From Anaerolineales bacterium UBA2181 (GTDB lineage Bacteria > Chloroflexota > Anaerolineae > Promineifilales > UBA4811), in contig DCVT01000031.1 of NCBI GenBank assembly GCA_002328075.1, forward strand, positions 434,001-498,000: DNA of 64,000 nt. Reading direction: 5' to 3'. Numbering within the stretch: the stretch's first letter is position 1; each line of letters begins with the position of its first letter. This document shows, piece by piece, positions 31,445-39,962 of this stretch. A program made the translations under genes and the position numbers. The notes beneath the pieces are model-generated. The model made no database searches. It saw only the letters and a list, made by a program, of their open reading frames with translations, and was not told the DNA's origin.

Positions 31445-32656
31445 TCAGGGCAGGTCGCCAATGGTCTCCGCCAGGACACCTACTGCCCGCACGAGTTCGT
31501 GTGGTGGCACAAAACTGAATGGCAGCCGGATGTAACGCTCGCCGTCGGTCGGGTTTTCAGCGTAGAACGACGGACCCGCAATGAAGGTGATGCCGTGTCT
31601 TTCCGCAGTCTGAAGGACAGCGCGCGAAGAAACCGATTCTGGCAGCTCCAACCAGATAAAGAAACCTCCGCCCGGCCGGTTCCACCTGACACCGCGCGGC
31701 ATGTGATCCTCCAAAGCACCCAGCACAACGTCACGTCGCTGCCGGTACACCCGTTGCAACTGCTCGATATGCGGGTCCAGCCAACCTTGCTCGCAAAAGG
31801 CGGCAACGGTGGCAGCCGAAAACGGATTGGCGCCGCCACCGGACTGGATCAGACCGCTATTGACGAGCCGCTCGATCCGTTCCGCGGAGCCCATCGCCCA
31901 CCCCAACCGGAGACCGGGCGCCAGGACTTTGGAAAAGCTGCCCAACCTGATGGTCGTCCGATCATCGTCCAGGGCAAAGAGCGATTCCGGTGGCGGACCC
32001 TCAAAGTAGAGATCCCGGTAGACATCATCCTCAACGATCAAAAGACGGTACTGGGCAGCCAGGTCGATTACCTGGTCTCGCCGCACAGCGCTCATGGTGA
32101 AACCCGAGGGGTTTTGGAACGAAGGGATCGTGTACAACATGACCGGCCGCTCGCCGGTTCTCACAAGGTGCTCGAGGCGTTCGGCAAGCGCATCAGTTAG
32201 GAGACCCTGGTCATCTAGCGGTACGGATGCCAACCTCACCGGGTAGTCGCGAATGATGGTCAACGCATCATGGTAGCTGGGCGCCTCTACCAGCACGGTG
32301 TCTCCCGGTTGGGTAAAGACCCGCACCACCATGTCTAGCGCCGACGAAACGCCGGCCGTGAGAAGCAACTCCGATGGTTCCAGCGCCAGTCCCTCACAAC
32401 GCGCAAACCTGGTTCGCAGAAAGGTCCGCAATGTCGCGTTGCCCAATGAAGGTCCATAGTTGAGGGTCTGTTGAGCGCGCTCGGAAATCGCCAGCCGGCT
32501 GGCCTCCTGCAACTGCCCAATGGGGAAAACGTTCGGATCTACGTGGCCGTACACCAGCGGCAGGGCGCCAGACGGCCCCCCCCCGCCCTGAATGTCGGCG
32601 TAGTCTTGTTCTGAACCAGGCGTCGTGCCGTGTAGGTCATGTGAGCTGGCTGTCAT
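31445..32656 (-). CDS. PLP-dependent aminotransferase (2-aminoadipate/MocR-like class I)
   Basis: A 403-residue fold-type I aminotransferase. NYGPSLGNATLRTFL near 65-80, LLTAGVSSALDMVVRVF, YTIPSFQNPSGFTMS, IVEDDVYRDLYFEG and the PLP lysine in LGSFSKVLAPGLRLGW are all present. It resembles LysN-type 2-aminoadipate and aromatic aminotransferases; the substrate is not fixed. There is no HTH domain, so it is not a MocR regulator. The frame stays open far upstream but the start at 32656 is chosen because a promoter lies only six bases before it, leaving no room for a leader. Confidence 0.85.
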   Translation of the reverse strand: MTASSHDLHGTTPGSEQDYADIQGGGGPSGALPLVYGHVDPNVFPIGQLQEASRLAISERAQQTLNYGPSLGNATLRTFLRTRFARCEGLALEPSELLLTAGVSSALDMVVRVFTQPGDTVLVEAPSYHDALTIIRDYPVRLASVPLDDQGLLTDALAERLEHLVRTGERPVMLYTIPSFQNPSGFTMSAVRRDQVIDLAAQYRLLIVEDDVYRDLYFEGPPPESLFALDDDRTTIRLGSFSKVLAPGLRLGWAMGSAERIERLVNSGLIQSGGGANPFSAATVAAFCEQGWLDPHIEQLQRVYRQRRDVVLGALEDHMPRGVRWNRPGGGFFIWLELPESVSSRAVLQTAERHGITFIAGPSFYAENPTDGERYIRLPFSFVPPHELVRAVGVLAETIGDLP

Positions 32657-32662
32657 GACCGC

Positions 32663-32691
32663 ATTATAGCACAGACCTGGCATGGTCAGAA
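32663..32691 (-). promoter_or_regulatory. Promoter of the aminotransferase (leaderless type)
   Basis: On the minus strand a weak -35 (TTCTGA, 32691-32686), 17 bases and a perfect TATAAT (32668-32663). The ATG follows after six bases, so transcription would begin at or next to the start codon. Confidence 0.6.
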
Positions 32692-32760
32692 AGAGCCAGG
32701 GCACCACCCACGCGCAGCCGACCCGGGTACATCGCTGTGACTGCCGCCCGGCGCCTATGG

Positions 32761-33190
32761 TATAATATTGAACATGCGACAGGAGAGGTCTACCCCCCAA
32801 CCGATATGCACCTGGCTGGTCAGAGCCATGGTTGGCAGAGATCGTGCGAATCGCCTGTCCAGGTCGGAGGTACGTCCCGGGGTAATGGTCTGCATGGCGC
32901 CAGGAAAAGCCGAACTCAGTTCCCTGGGCACGACCAGCGATAAGAAGTCCGAATTTCGGGTGAACCTGTCGGCGGCCGAATCGCGCGACCGACTCAAGAC
33001 TATCCGCCCTGTCGTCGGATGGGCGCCCGGACGCGGTTCGGCCGCCGCTGATGAGCGGAGCGGCAGTGGACCAGTCATGGGCGCGGTTCAGCCGGCCGGT
33101 GAGGACCACAGAACTGAGTCTGGGCGCCGCCCAAGCGAGCTTGGCAATGCTTTCCTCATCCTAAGCGGCGTCACCCTTCCCCTGTGAGTT
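32761..33190 (+). ncRNA. Possible structured RNA or long leader upstream of RNase D
   Basis: This 538-bp gap (32657-33194) has a TATAAT at 32761-32766 reading rightward. Downstream, 32971-32985 pairs with 33032-33046 over 15 bp with one G-U. Outside it 32914-32921 pairs with 33112-33119 (8 bp), and 32810-32815 pairs with 32859-32864. Smaller hairpins are nested inside, and CCAAGC/GCTTGG follows near 33131. Frames are open on both strands here but none looks like a protein. Conserved sequences of RNase P RNA, tmRNA and SRP RNA were looked for and not found. It may be a leader of the RNase D gene. Confidence 0.35.
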
Positions 33191-33194
33191 CGCT

Positions 33195-34337
33195 GTGGAC
33201 CTTCCCCCTATCAAATTGATTCAGACCCCCCAAGCGTGGACGGAGTGTCTGGCAGAGCTTCGCCAGCAACCCCAATTGGCGCTAGACACAGAATCCAACA
33301 GTCTGTTTGCCTACCGCGAGCAGGTCTGCCTGATTCAGGTCTCGATCCCCGGACGAGATTTCCTGGTGGACCCGCTCAGCCTCACCCACCTGGACGGTCT
33401 GGGCGATCTGTTGGCTGATCCCGCTGTGGAAAAAGTCTTCCACGCGGCCGAGTATGACTTGCTGCTGCTAAAGCAGGACTTTGCTTACACGTTTGCCAAC
33501 TTGTTTGACACCATGTTGGCCGCCCGCATCTTGGGCTGGAAAAAGCTGGGGCTGGCGCCGATTCTCAAACAAGAGTTCGACGTGGATGTAGACAAGCGTT
33601 TTCAGCGAGCCAACTGGGGGCGAAGACCACTGACGCCTGAGATGATAAGGTACGCGCGTTTGGACACCCATTTCTTGCTCCCATTGCGCCAGAGGCTGGC
33701 AGAACAACTGGCGGACACACAAAGGGTGGCTGAGGCCCGGCAGAGTTTTGAACGCATTGCTCAGGTGGTGCCTTCGCCGCGTCACTTTGATCCGGAAGAG
33801 TTTTGGCACCTGTTGAACGGCCACCATCGGGTAACGCCGATGCAGGCGGCTGTTTTACGGGAGCTGTACGTCTATCGCGAACGAGAGGCGCAGCGGCGTA
33901 ACTTTCCACCCTTCAAGGTTATGTCGGATCGGACTCTCGTTGAACTGGCTGAGGCTGCTCCCCAATTCGTGGATGAGTGCCAGGGAATTCATGGCCTGAC
34001 ACGTGGGGTCATGGCGAGGTATGGGCGGCAACTGCTGCGGGTCGTTCAAAATGGCATGCGTGGCGAGCCTCCAACTCCCCGGCCGTGTCAGCAGAAACCG
34101 GCGCCATCAGTGCTTGCCCGATATGAGGCGCTCCACACCTGGCGCAAACAACAGGCAGTTGAACGGGGTGTCGAATCTGACATAATCTTGAGCCGGGAGG
34201 CGTTGTGGGATCTGGCGCACCAGAACCCCAAGAGTGTGGCGGACCTTGTCAGCCTGAAATCGTTGAATGATTGGCAACGTGATGAGCATGGCGCGGCACT
34301 GTTGCTGGCGCTGGCCCAAGTGAGGAAGACAGGATGA
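33195..34337 (+). CDS. rnd: Ribonuclease D
   Basis: A 380-residue 3'-5' exoribonuclease that trims tRNA precursors and other RNAs. The DEDDy exonuclease domain is complete: LALDTESNS (Asp, Glu) near 29-37, HAAEYDLLLLKQDF near 84-97, and YARLDTHFLLPLRQRL with the Tyr and last Asp near 152-167. Two HRDC-like domains follow (FPPFKVMSDRTLVELA near 234; later ESDIILSREALWDLA). The start is GTG at 33195. The next gene overlaps its stop (ATGA), making an RNA-processing operon. Confidence 0.93.
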   Translation: MDLPPIKLIQTPQAWTECLAELRQQPQLALDTESNSLFAYREQVCLIQVSIPGRDFLVDPLSLTHLDGLGDLLADPAVEKVFHAAEYDLLLLKQDFAYTFANLFDTMLAARILGWKKLGLAPILKQEFDVDVDKRFQRANWGRRPLTPEMIRYARLDTHFLLPLRQRLAEQLADTQRVAEARQSFERIAQVVPSPRHFDPEEFWHLLNGHHRVTPMQAAVLRELYVYREREAQRRNFPPFKVMSDRTLVELAEAAPQFVDECQGIHGLTRGVMARYGRQLLRVVQNGMRGEPPTPRPCQQKPAPSVLARYEALHTWRKQQAVERGVESDIILSREALWDLAHQNPKSVADLVSLKSLNDWQRDEHGAALLLALAQVRKTG

Positions 34338-35728
34338 ACATCACATTTCACGGGGCAGCCCGCGGGGTTACCGGAGCGCAACACCTCCTGGAAGTGAATG
34401 GGGTTCGCATCCTGCTTGACTGCGGCTTGCACCAGGGGAAACGTCAGGAGTCATTTGAGCGTAACCGGACTCTTCCCTACGATCCGCGCCAGGTCGATTT
34501 TCTGGTGCTTTCACATGCCCACATTGATCATTCGGGCAACATTCCCAGCCTGGTGAAAAATGGGTTCACGGGCGATATCCTGTGCACATTTGCCACCCGT
34601 GATCTGTGCGCGATGATGTTGCGAGATAGCGCGCACATCCAAGAAGCGGACATCGAATACGTGAACAAGAAGCGACTGCGGCGTGGCGAAACGGCGCTCG
34701 AGCCCATATACACCACCCAGGATGCGCTTGATGCGTTACGCTTTTTTCTGGCCATCGGGTACGAGCGGCCGTATCGTATCACGCCCGATATCTCGCTGAC
34801 ATTCTACGACGCGGGTCATATCCTCGGATCTGCCATCACCGCTTTAGACATCACCGAAAACGGTAGTACACGCCGGCTTGTGTACAGTGGTGACCTCGGC
34901 CGACCAGACCGGCCAATACTGCGTGATCCGACCTATCTGGAGGGCGCGGATATCGTGTTGGTGGAATCGACCTATGGCACCCGCCGGCACGAGTCTACTG
35001 CGGACGCAGAAAACGAATTGGAGCAGGTGATCACTCGGGCCTTTCAGCGAGGCGGAAAGGTCATCGTCCCTGCCTTTGCCGTTGGTCGGACGCAAGAACT
35101 GGTTTACTGCATACATCGCCTCAAGATCCGTCATGACCTGCCGTCTGGCTTGCCGGTTTTTGTGGATAGCCCTTTGGCCATCGATGCCACCAGTGTCTTT
35201 CGATTGCATCCAGAGTGTTATGATGACGAAATCGGCACATTCCTTTTGGATACGGGGGACCCATTTGGTTTTGACGAATTGACCTACACCCGCAGCGTGG
35301 AGGCAAGCAAGGCGCTTAATTTCCTGCGAGAGCCGGCAGTGATCATCAGCGCGGCCGGAATGTGCGAGGCAGGTCGAATACAGCATCACCTGAAGAACAA
35401 CATTGAAGATCCGCGAAACACAGTCCTTATTGTGGGTTGGCAGTCTCCGGACACGCTGGGTCGGCGCATCGTGGAGAGGCAGCCGGTGGTAAAGATCTTT
35501 GGTGAGGAGTACCGGCTCAATGCGAGCGTCGAGGTCATCAACGGGTTCAGTGCTCACGCCGATCGGCTGGAGCTATTGGGCTGGTTGGGCGCCATGCAGC
35601 CAAGACCGCAGACCACCTTTGTGGTGCATGGAGAAGAGCCGGTGGCACTGGCGTTTGGCGGCACCCTGCTGCAGGAAGGCTGGCCCAGCGTGCACGTGCC
35701 CAAGCTGCATGAGGCTTTTGCAGTCTGA
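34334..35728 (+). CDS. Beta-CASP metallo-beta-lactamase ribonuclease
   Basis: A 464-residue MBL-fold protein of the YSH1/CPSF73-like group. SHAHIDHSGNIP is the zinc motif (HxHxDH), with further ligands in FYDAGHILGSA and YSGDLGRP. The beta-CASP domain shows VPAFAVGRTQELVYCI and FVDSPLAIDAT, and the last ligands are in GFSAHADRLELL. Bacterial members act as RNA endo/exonucleases. Overlap with the RNase D gene by four bases supports joint expression in RNA maturation. Confidence 0.92.
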   Translation: MNITFHGAARGVTGAQHLLEVNGVRILLDCGLHQGKRQESFERNRTLPYDPRQVDFLVLSHAHIDHSGNIPSLVKNGFTGDILCTFATRDLCAMMLRDSAHIQEADIEYVNKKRLRRGETALEPIYTTQDALDALRFFLAIGYERPYRITPDISLTFYDAGHILGSAITALDITENGSTRRLVYSGDLGRPDRPILRDPTYLEGADIVLVESTYGTRRHESTADAENELEQVITRAFQRGGKVIVPAFAVGRTQELVYCIHRLKIRHDLPSGLPVFVDSPLAIDATSVFRLHPECYDDEIGTFLLDTGDPFGFDELTYTRSVEASKALNFLREPAVIISAAGMCEAGRIQHHLKNNIEDPRNTVLIVGWQSPDTLGRRIVERQPVVKIFGEEYRLNASVEVINGFSAHADRLELLGWLGAMQPRPQTTFVVHGEEPVALAFGGTLLQEGWPSVHVPKLHEAFAV

Positions 35729-35745
35729 GTCTGCTGTGTTATAAT
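35718..35745 (+). promoter_or_regulatory. Promoter of tRNA-Ser
   Basis: TTGCAG (35718-35723) and TATAAT (35740-35745) with a 16-base spacer, partly inside the end of the previous gene. The predicted start is about 25 bases before the tRNA. Confidence 0.65.
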
Positions 35746-35777
35746 CCGACCTGATTGCTTCCTCAGGAGGAATTCGC

Positions 35778-35865
35778 GGAGGGGTGCCAGAGCGGCCGAA
35801 TGGGGCGGTCTCGAAAACCGTTGTGGCTTTTGCCACCGTGGGTTCGAATCCCACCCCCTCCGCCA
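35778..35865 (+). tRNA. tRNA-Ser (CGA)
   Basis: A full cloverleaf can be drawn. The 7-bp acceptor stem pairs 35778-35784 with 35855-35861, followed by discriminator G and an encoded CCA (35863-35865). The anticodon loop CTCGAAA gives anticodon CGA for the UCG codon. A long variable arm (TGTGGCTTTTGCCACC) marks it as serine, and the T-arm is GTGGG-TTCGAAT-CCCAC at 35838-35854. Confidence 0.97.
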
Positions 35866-35912
35866 CAACTCCTAACCCGGTGGGTCCGCTGGGATGCGGA
35901 TACTTGGTCGCT

Positions 35913-38180
35913 CTAGGTGTTCCTGAGACGCCAGTCTAGCCCCGAGTAACGCTGCGCGACCCGATCATTGCGCACTGCCAGCGCTATGGCCTGTTTGGTT
36001 CCGACCAGAACCACCAGCTTCTTGGCCCGGGTGACGGCGGTGTAGAGCAAATTGCGCTGCAGCATGACGTAATGCTGCATGGTCACCGGCACGACGACTG
36101 CAGGGTACTCGCTGCCCTGGGACTTGTGCACGCTGATGGCAAAAGCGTGCACCACCTCGTCCAATTCCATCCAGTCGTATTCGACCAGGTGACCGTCATA
36201 ATCCAGCAACGCGGTCTGGCTGACCGTGTCCAATTTCGCCAGCCGGCCGATATCGCCGTTGTAGACCTCCTTGTCGTAGTTGTTGCGCACCTGCATCAAT
36301 CGGTCACCCACGCGCAGAGTTCGCCCGCCTATGGAGCGTTCCGTTCGTTCCAGACTGGATGGATTGAGGGCTGCCTGCAGACGGTCGTTGAGGGACGCCA
36401 CACCGGTGCTTCCCCGGTGCATGGGCGTAATCACCTGGATGTCTTTCAGTGGATTCAGGCCGAACTTGCGCTGGATGCGGTTCTGGACAATGTCTACCGC
36501 CAACGCGGCTGCCCGGTCTGGATCTGGTTCCATAAACAGAAAGAAATCGGCAGCCGAAGCGGGGGTCAGTGGCAACTGACCCCGGTTAATCCGATGAGCG
36601 TTTGTGATGATCAGACTATCTCGCGCCTGACGGAAAATCACCTCCAGTCGCGTCACCGGCGCCAGCCCGGACCTGATGATATCCCGTAGCACGTCGCCGG
36701 CACCCACCGACGGCAGTTGGTCGACATCGCCGACCAGCAGCAAGTGGGAATCGGGTGGGATGGCCTTCAGCAGATGGTTGGCCAGAATCAGATCGAGCAT
36801 CGAAGCCTCGTCCACCACGATCATATCCGCGTCCAATGGGAACTCATCGTTGCGCTTGAACCCTTCACCTGGAGAATACTCCAAGAGACGGTGGATTGTC
36901 CTGGCCGGATGGCCGGTCGCTTCGCTGAGCCGTTTTGCGGCACGTCCCGTGGGCGACGCCAGAACGACGGTATGGCGACGGCTGAGAACAAGCCGGATGA
37001 GCGCCCGCAGCGTGGTTGTCTTGCCGGTTCCCGGACCGCCGGTGAGCACAGAAACCTTGTGAAGGAGTGCCGATCGGATGGCTTGCTGCTGACCTTCGGC
37101 CAGCGGTGTATCTGCATCCTGGGGGATCGAGATAGAGCTAGCAGAGGCCTGCAACCCTTCCAGTCTGGTTGTCGGTGTTTCCATGATGCGGCGCAGCCGG
37201 TTAGTGACGCCCACCTCCGAATAGTAAAAGGGGCTCAGGTAAACACCAAGCTCAGTGGCGGCCTCCTTTTGTATCTCCTCGCGTTTTACCTGGTCTGCCG
37301 CTGCCAACCGATCAACCGCATAGACAACTTGCTCATCTTTCACCAGCAACAACTCGGCTGCCTTGCGAGTTAGTTCTGGGTGTGGCAGGTAAACGTGGCC
37401 CTGGTCCGCCTCCTGGCTCAGCGTGTAAACGAGGCCTGCCTCAATCCGGGACGGGGCATCGGATGGGAGACCCAGGTCTCGGGCGATCTTGTCAGCTGTC
37501 TTGAACCCGATTCCCCAGATGTCCCTTGCCAACCGGTAGGGGTCTGTCTGGACAACATCCACCGCAGCGTCGCCGTACTGCCGAAAGATCCGCACTGCCA
37601 ACCGTGTGCTGACACCATGAGCCTGGAGGAAGATCATCACTTGCTTGATGGCTCGCTGTTCCTCCCATGCCCGAGTGATCTGTTGTATCCGTTTGGTTCC
37701 GATGCCCAACACCTCGCGCAAGCGCTGCGGTTCGGAATCGATAATGTCCAGCGTTTGCTCACGGAACGTGCGAACAATGCGCTCGGCCATAACCGGACCG
37801 ATGCCCCGAATCATCCCCGAACCTAGATACCGACGTACGCCCTCTACGGTGGCCGGCAACACCTGTTCGCACCGTTCGGCGTGGAACTGGCGCCCGTGTT
37901 GCGCGTGAGTGATCCAGTGACCCATCAACTTGAGCGATTCGCCTGGGTTGACCTCGGGCAACTCGCCGACGATGGTCACCAGCCCGTCGCGCGTGGCAGA
38001 GCCAGGTGGGAGACGATGGAACCCGGCCGGCTTGAGACGGACTACGCTGAAACCGGTCTCCCCCGCATAATAGGTGACCCGTTCGACAGAACCTTCCAGG
38101 CTGTCGAATTTGGGTCCTTCCTGGGGCGCCACTTCACCGGCCGGCCAGCCAGCAGTTCCGTCTGCAGGATGACTGGGCAT
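35913..38180 (-). CDS. recD2: RecD2-type DNA helicase
   Basis: A 755-residue superfamily 1B 5'-3' DNA helicase of the RecBC-independent RecD2 (YrrC) type. The N-terminal OB-like part is followed by HhH motifs (MIRGIGPVMAERIV; EVLGIGTKRIQQI). The motor has Walker A LTGGPGTGKTTTLRAL near 370, ASPTGRAAKRLSEAT, Walker B VVDEASMLD, VGDVDQLPSVGAGDVLRD and the C-terminal VHKSQGSEYPAVV and YTAVTRAKKLV. All helicase motifs are present. Its start lies four bases after the murJ stop, so the two form an operon on the minus strand. Confidence 0.95.
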   Translation of the reverse strand: MPSHPADGTAGWPAGEVAPQEGPKFDSLEGSVERVTYYAGETGFSVVRLKPAGFHRLPPGSATRDGLVTIVGELPEVNPGESLKLMGHWITHAQHGRQFHAERCEQVLPATVEGVRRYLGSGMIRGIGPVMAERIVRTFREQTLDIIDSEPQRLREVLGIGTKRIQQITRAWEEQRAIKQVMIFLQAHGVSTRLAVRIFRQYGDAAVDVVQTDPYRLARDIWGIGFKTADKIARDLGLPSDAPSRIEAGLVYTLSQEADQGHVYLPHPELTRKAAELLLVKDEQVVYAVDRLAAADQVKREEIQKEAATELGVYLSPFYYSEVGVTNRLRRIMETPTTRLEGLQASASSISIPQDADTPLAEGQQQAIRSALLHKVSVLTGGPGTGKTTTLRALIRLVLSRRHTVVLASPTGRAAKRLSEATGHPARTIHRLLEYSPGEGFKRNDEFPLDADMIVVDEASMLDLILANHLLKAIPPDSHLLLVGDVDQLPSVGAGDVLRDIIRSGLAPVTRLEVIFRQARDSLIITNAHRINRGQLPLTPASAADFFLFMEPDPDRAAALAVDIVQNRIQRKFGLNPLKDIQVITPMHRGSTGVASLNDRLQAALNPSSLERTERSIGGRTLRVGDRLMQVRNNYDKEVYNGDIGRLAKLDTVSQTALLDYDGHLVEYDWMELDEVVHAFAISVHKSQGSEYPAVVVPVTMQHYVMLQRNLLYTAVTRAKKLVVLVGTKQAIALAVRNDRVAQRYSGLDWRLRNT

Positions 38181-38183
38181 GGC

Positions 38184-39764
38184 TCATTCAGATGCTGGGC
38201 CGTGCACTCGAGCGAGAAACCGCCGCAGCAGGGCCAGTTCCTCAGAGCGCATCGCAGCTCCAATTGCCAGGTAAGCTGCCGTTCCGACGACGATGCCACC
38301 GCCGGCCAGCCAAAGCGCGGGAAGGTGTGCTGTCATCCGGTTCAGCCAAATCCATATGGCCGCACCCATCCCGCCTGCTGCCGTGCTCGATTTGGCCACA
38401 CCGGTCAGCAGCCACCGACCCTGGATACCACCTAACCGACGACGTAACAATACCAGCAGCCAGGCTGTCTCGATAAGGGTCGCCACCGAATTGGCCAGCG
38501 CCAGGCCGCCGTGCGCCACGTCGGACGAACCGAGCGCCAGGAACAGGCGGCTGAGGCCAATGCTGAGGGCCACATTGAGCGCCATGGCCGCACTTCCTAT
38601 CGCCACCGGCGTCTTGGTATCATGCATGGCGTAAAAGGCGCGGACCAGGATTTCCAGGAAGGCATGACCTGGCAACCCAATGGTGTAAAACGCCAACGCC
38701 CACGAAACGCTAGCGGTTGAAATTGCGGTGAACTCGCCCCGTTCAAATAGCAGCCGTATGATTTGAGTGCGTAGTACCAGCAGCCCGACCGCGGCCGGCA
38801 GTACCAGGTACCAGACGCCACGCAGGGTGGATGAAATCGTGCGCTGCACCTCATTGGTCTCGCCCCGGGCCACCAGTTCGGCAAAGGTGGGAAAGGCGGC
38901 GATTCCGACGGCCTGCGCGGCCACCCCCAAGGGCAGTAACATCACCCGCATGGCATAGTCCAGCGCGCTGACGGCGCCTTCGCCGAAGGCCGACGCGAGG
39001 TTCGTGTTGACCCAAAAGTTGACCCGGGTCACGGCCAACCCCAGGACACGTGGGCCCATCAGGCGCGCGACCTGGCGCACGGAGGGGTTGCTCCATCCCC
39101 ACCCCCAGTGATAGGATGCACCCCGCCCTCGCAAGCCCGGTAACTGAACCAGGAGGTGCAGAAAGGCGCCAACAACCACCCCGAGGGCAACGCCCCGTAT
39201 TCCCAAAGTGGGAGCCAGCAAAACTGCTCCCCCGATGATGCCCAGGTTGTACAGAATGGGGGCCAGTGCTGGCAACAGAAAGTGCTGCTGCGCATTGAGG
39301 ATTCCCATGAGAAGGCCGCTGATGCTAAACACCACCGTCGCCACCAGCATCGTTCGCAGCAGTTCGACAGTCAGCACTTGCCCCTCGAATGACATGCTGG
39401 GTGCCAGGAGACGGGCAACAATTGGCTTGGCCAACAGTCCGGTGAGCACCGAGAACAGGGCCACTACCAGAAAAATCAGATTGGCGATCTGGCTGGCCAA
39501 TCGCCATGCGCCGTGGCGGTCGCCCCGCGTCAACAGACCGGTGAAGACCGGGATAAAGGCAGAAGCCAGCGCCCCGCCGGCGACCACCAGGTAAAGGGTC
39601 TCGGTCACAATGTTGGCGGCAGCAAAGGCGTCCATGGCGATGGTGGTGCCAAACAGCCGCCCAATGACCATCTGCCGCAGAAGGCCCAACAGCCGAGCGG
39701 CGACCGTGGCTGCCATTACCACGCTAGCTGCGCGGAAGATGCGTGACCGAGGGGTATGAAGCAT
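38184..39764 (-). CDS. murJ: Lipid II flippase MurJ
   Basis: A 526-residue polytopic membrane protein of the MviN/MurJ family, which flips lipid II across the membrane for peptidoglycan synthesis. About 14 hydrophobic helices are visible. ARLLGLLRQMVIGRLFG near the start, the MRVMLLPLGVAAQAVGIAAF segment and the LVLPAAVGLLVLRTQIIRLLFERGEF segment are typical (each seen in pieces). The start at 39764 (MLHTPRSRIF) has no RBS but a promoter only seven bases upstream. Confidence 0.92.
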   Translation of the reverse strand: MLHTPRSRIFRAASVVMAATVAARLLGLLRQMVIGRLFGTTIAMDAFAAANIVTETLYLVVAGGALASAFIPVFTGLLTRGDRHGAWRLASQIANLIFLVVALFSVLTGLLAKPIVARLLAPSMSFEGQVLTVELLRTMLVATVVFSISGLLMGILNAQQHFLLPALAPILYNLGIIGGAVLLAPTLGIRGVALGVVVGAFLHLLVQLPGLRGRGASYHWGWGWSNPSVRQVARLMGPRVLGLAVTRVNFWVNTNLASAFGEGAVSALDYAMRVMLLPLGVAAQAVGIAAFPTFAELVARGETNEVQRTISSTLRGVWYLVLPAAVGLLVLRTQIIRLLFERGEFTAISTASVSWALAFYTIGLPGHAFLEILVRAFYAMHDTKTPVAIGSAAMALNVALSIGLSRLFLALGSSDVAHGGLALANSVATLIETAWLLVLLRRRLGGIQGRWLLTGVAKSSTAAGGMGAAIWIWLNRMTAHLPALWLAGGGIVVGTAAYLAIGAAMRSEELALLRRFLARVHGPASE

Positions 39765-39771
39765 GCCGGGT

Positions 39772-39800
39772 ATTGTAACGGGAATTGTGTACGGGACCAA
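39772..39800 (-). promoter_or_regulatory. Promoter of murJ-recD2 (leaderless type)
   Basis: On the minus strand TTGGTC (39800-39795), 17 bases and TACAAT (39777-39772), then seven bases to the murJ ATG. The mRNA would begin at the start codon. Confidence 0.6.
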
Positions 39801-39816
39801 CTGCCCCTAGCGCGCC

Positions 39817-39843
39817 GAGAGCCGGGCGCCGACCCCGGCTCTC
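39817..39843. other. Perfect 10-bp hairpin between murJ and the PD40 lipoprotein gene
   Basis: 39817-39826 pairs with 39834-39843 around a 7-base loop. On the minus strand it follows the lipoprotein gene and could end its mRNA, but no U-tract follows, so it is not called a terminator. The rest of the 198-bp interval holds only the murJ promoter. Confidence 0.5.
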
Positions 39844-39962
39844 TTAAAAGGAGGAGAAGAAGAGATTTCACCCTTCAATAGTAATTCTACTTCATTGTGC
39901 GGGTCCAAGCTGGACGCCCAGCGAACGTCTTCCCTACGCAAAACCTACGGTAGTGAAGAAAT

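Noticed and set aside
32657..33109. Upstream extension of the aminotransferase frame (minus strand)
   Set aside because: No similarity to any domain, and a promoter directly precedes the ATG at 32656.
32768..33187. 139-residue plus-strand frame before RNase D
   Set aside because: Composition looks random, no RBS fits well, and the stretch is better described by its RNA pairing.
32761..33190. RNase P RNA, tmRNA or SRP RNA
   Set aside because: The conserved RNase P P4 sequences, the tmRNA tRNA-like ends and the SRP RNA apical loop were looked for on both strands and are absent.
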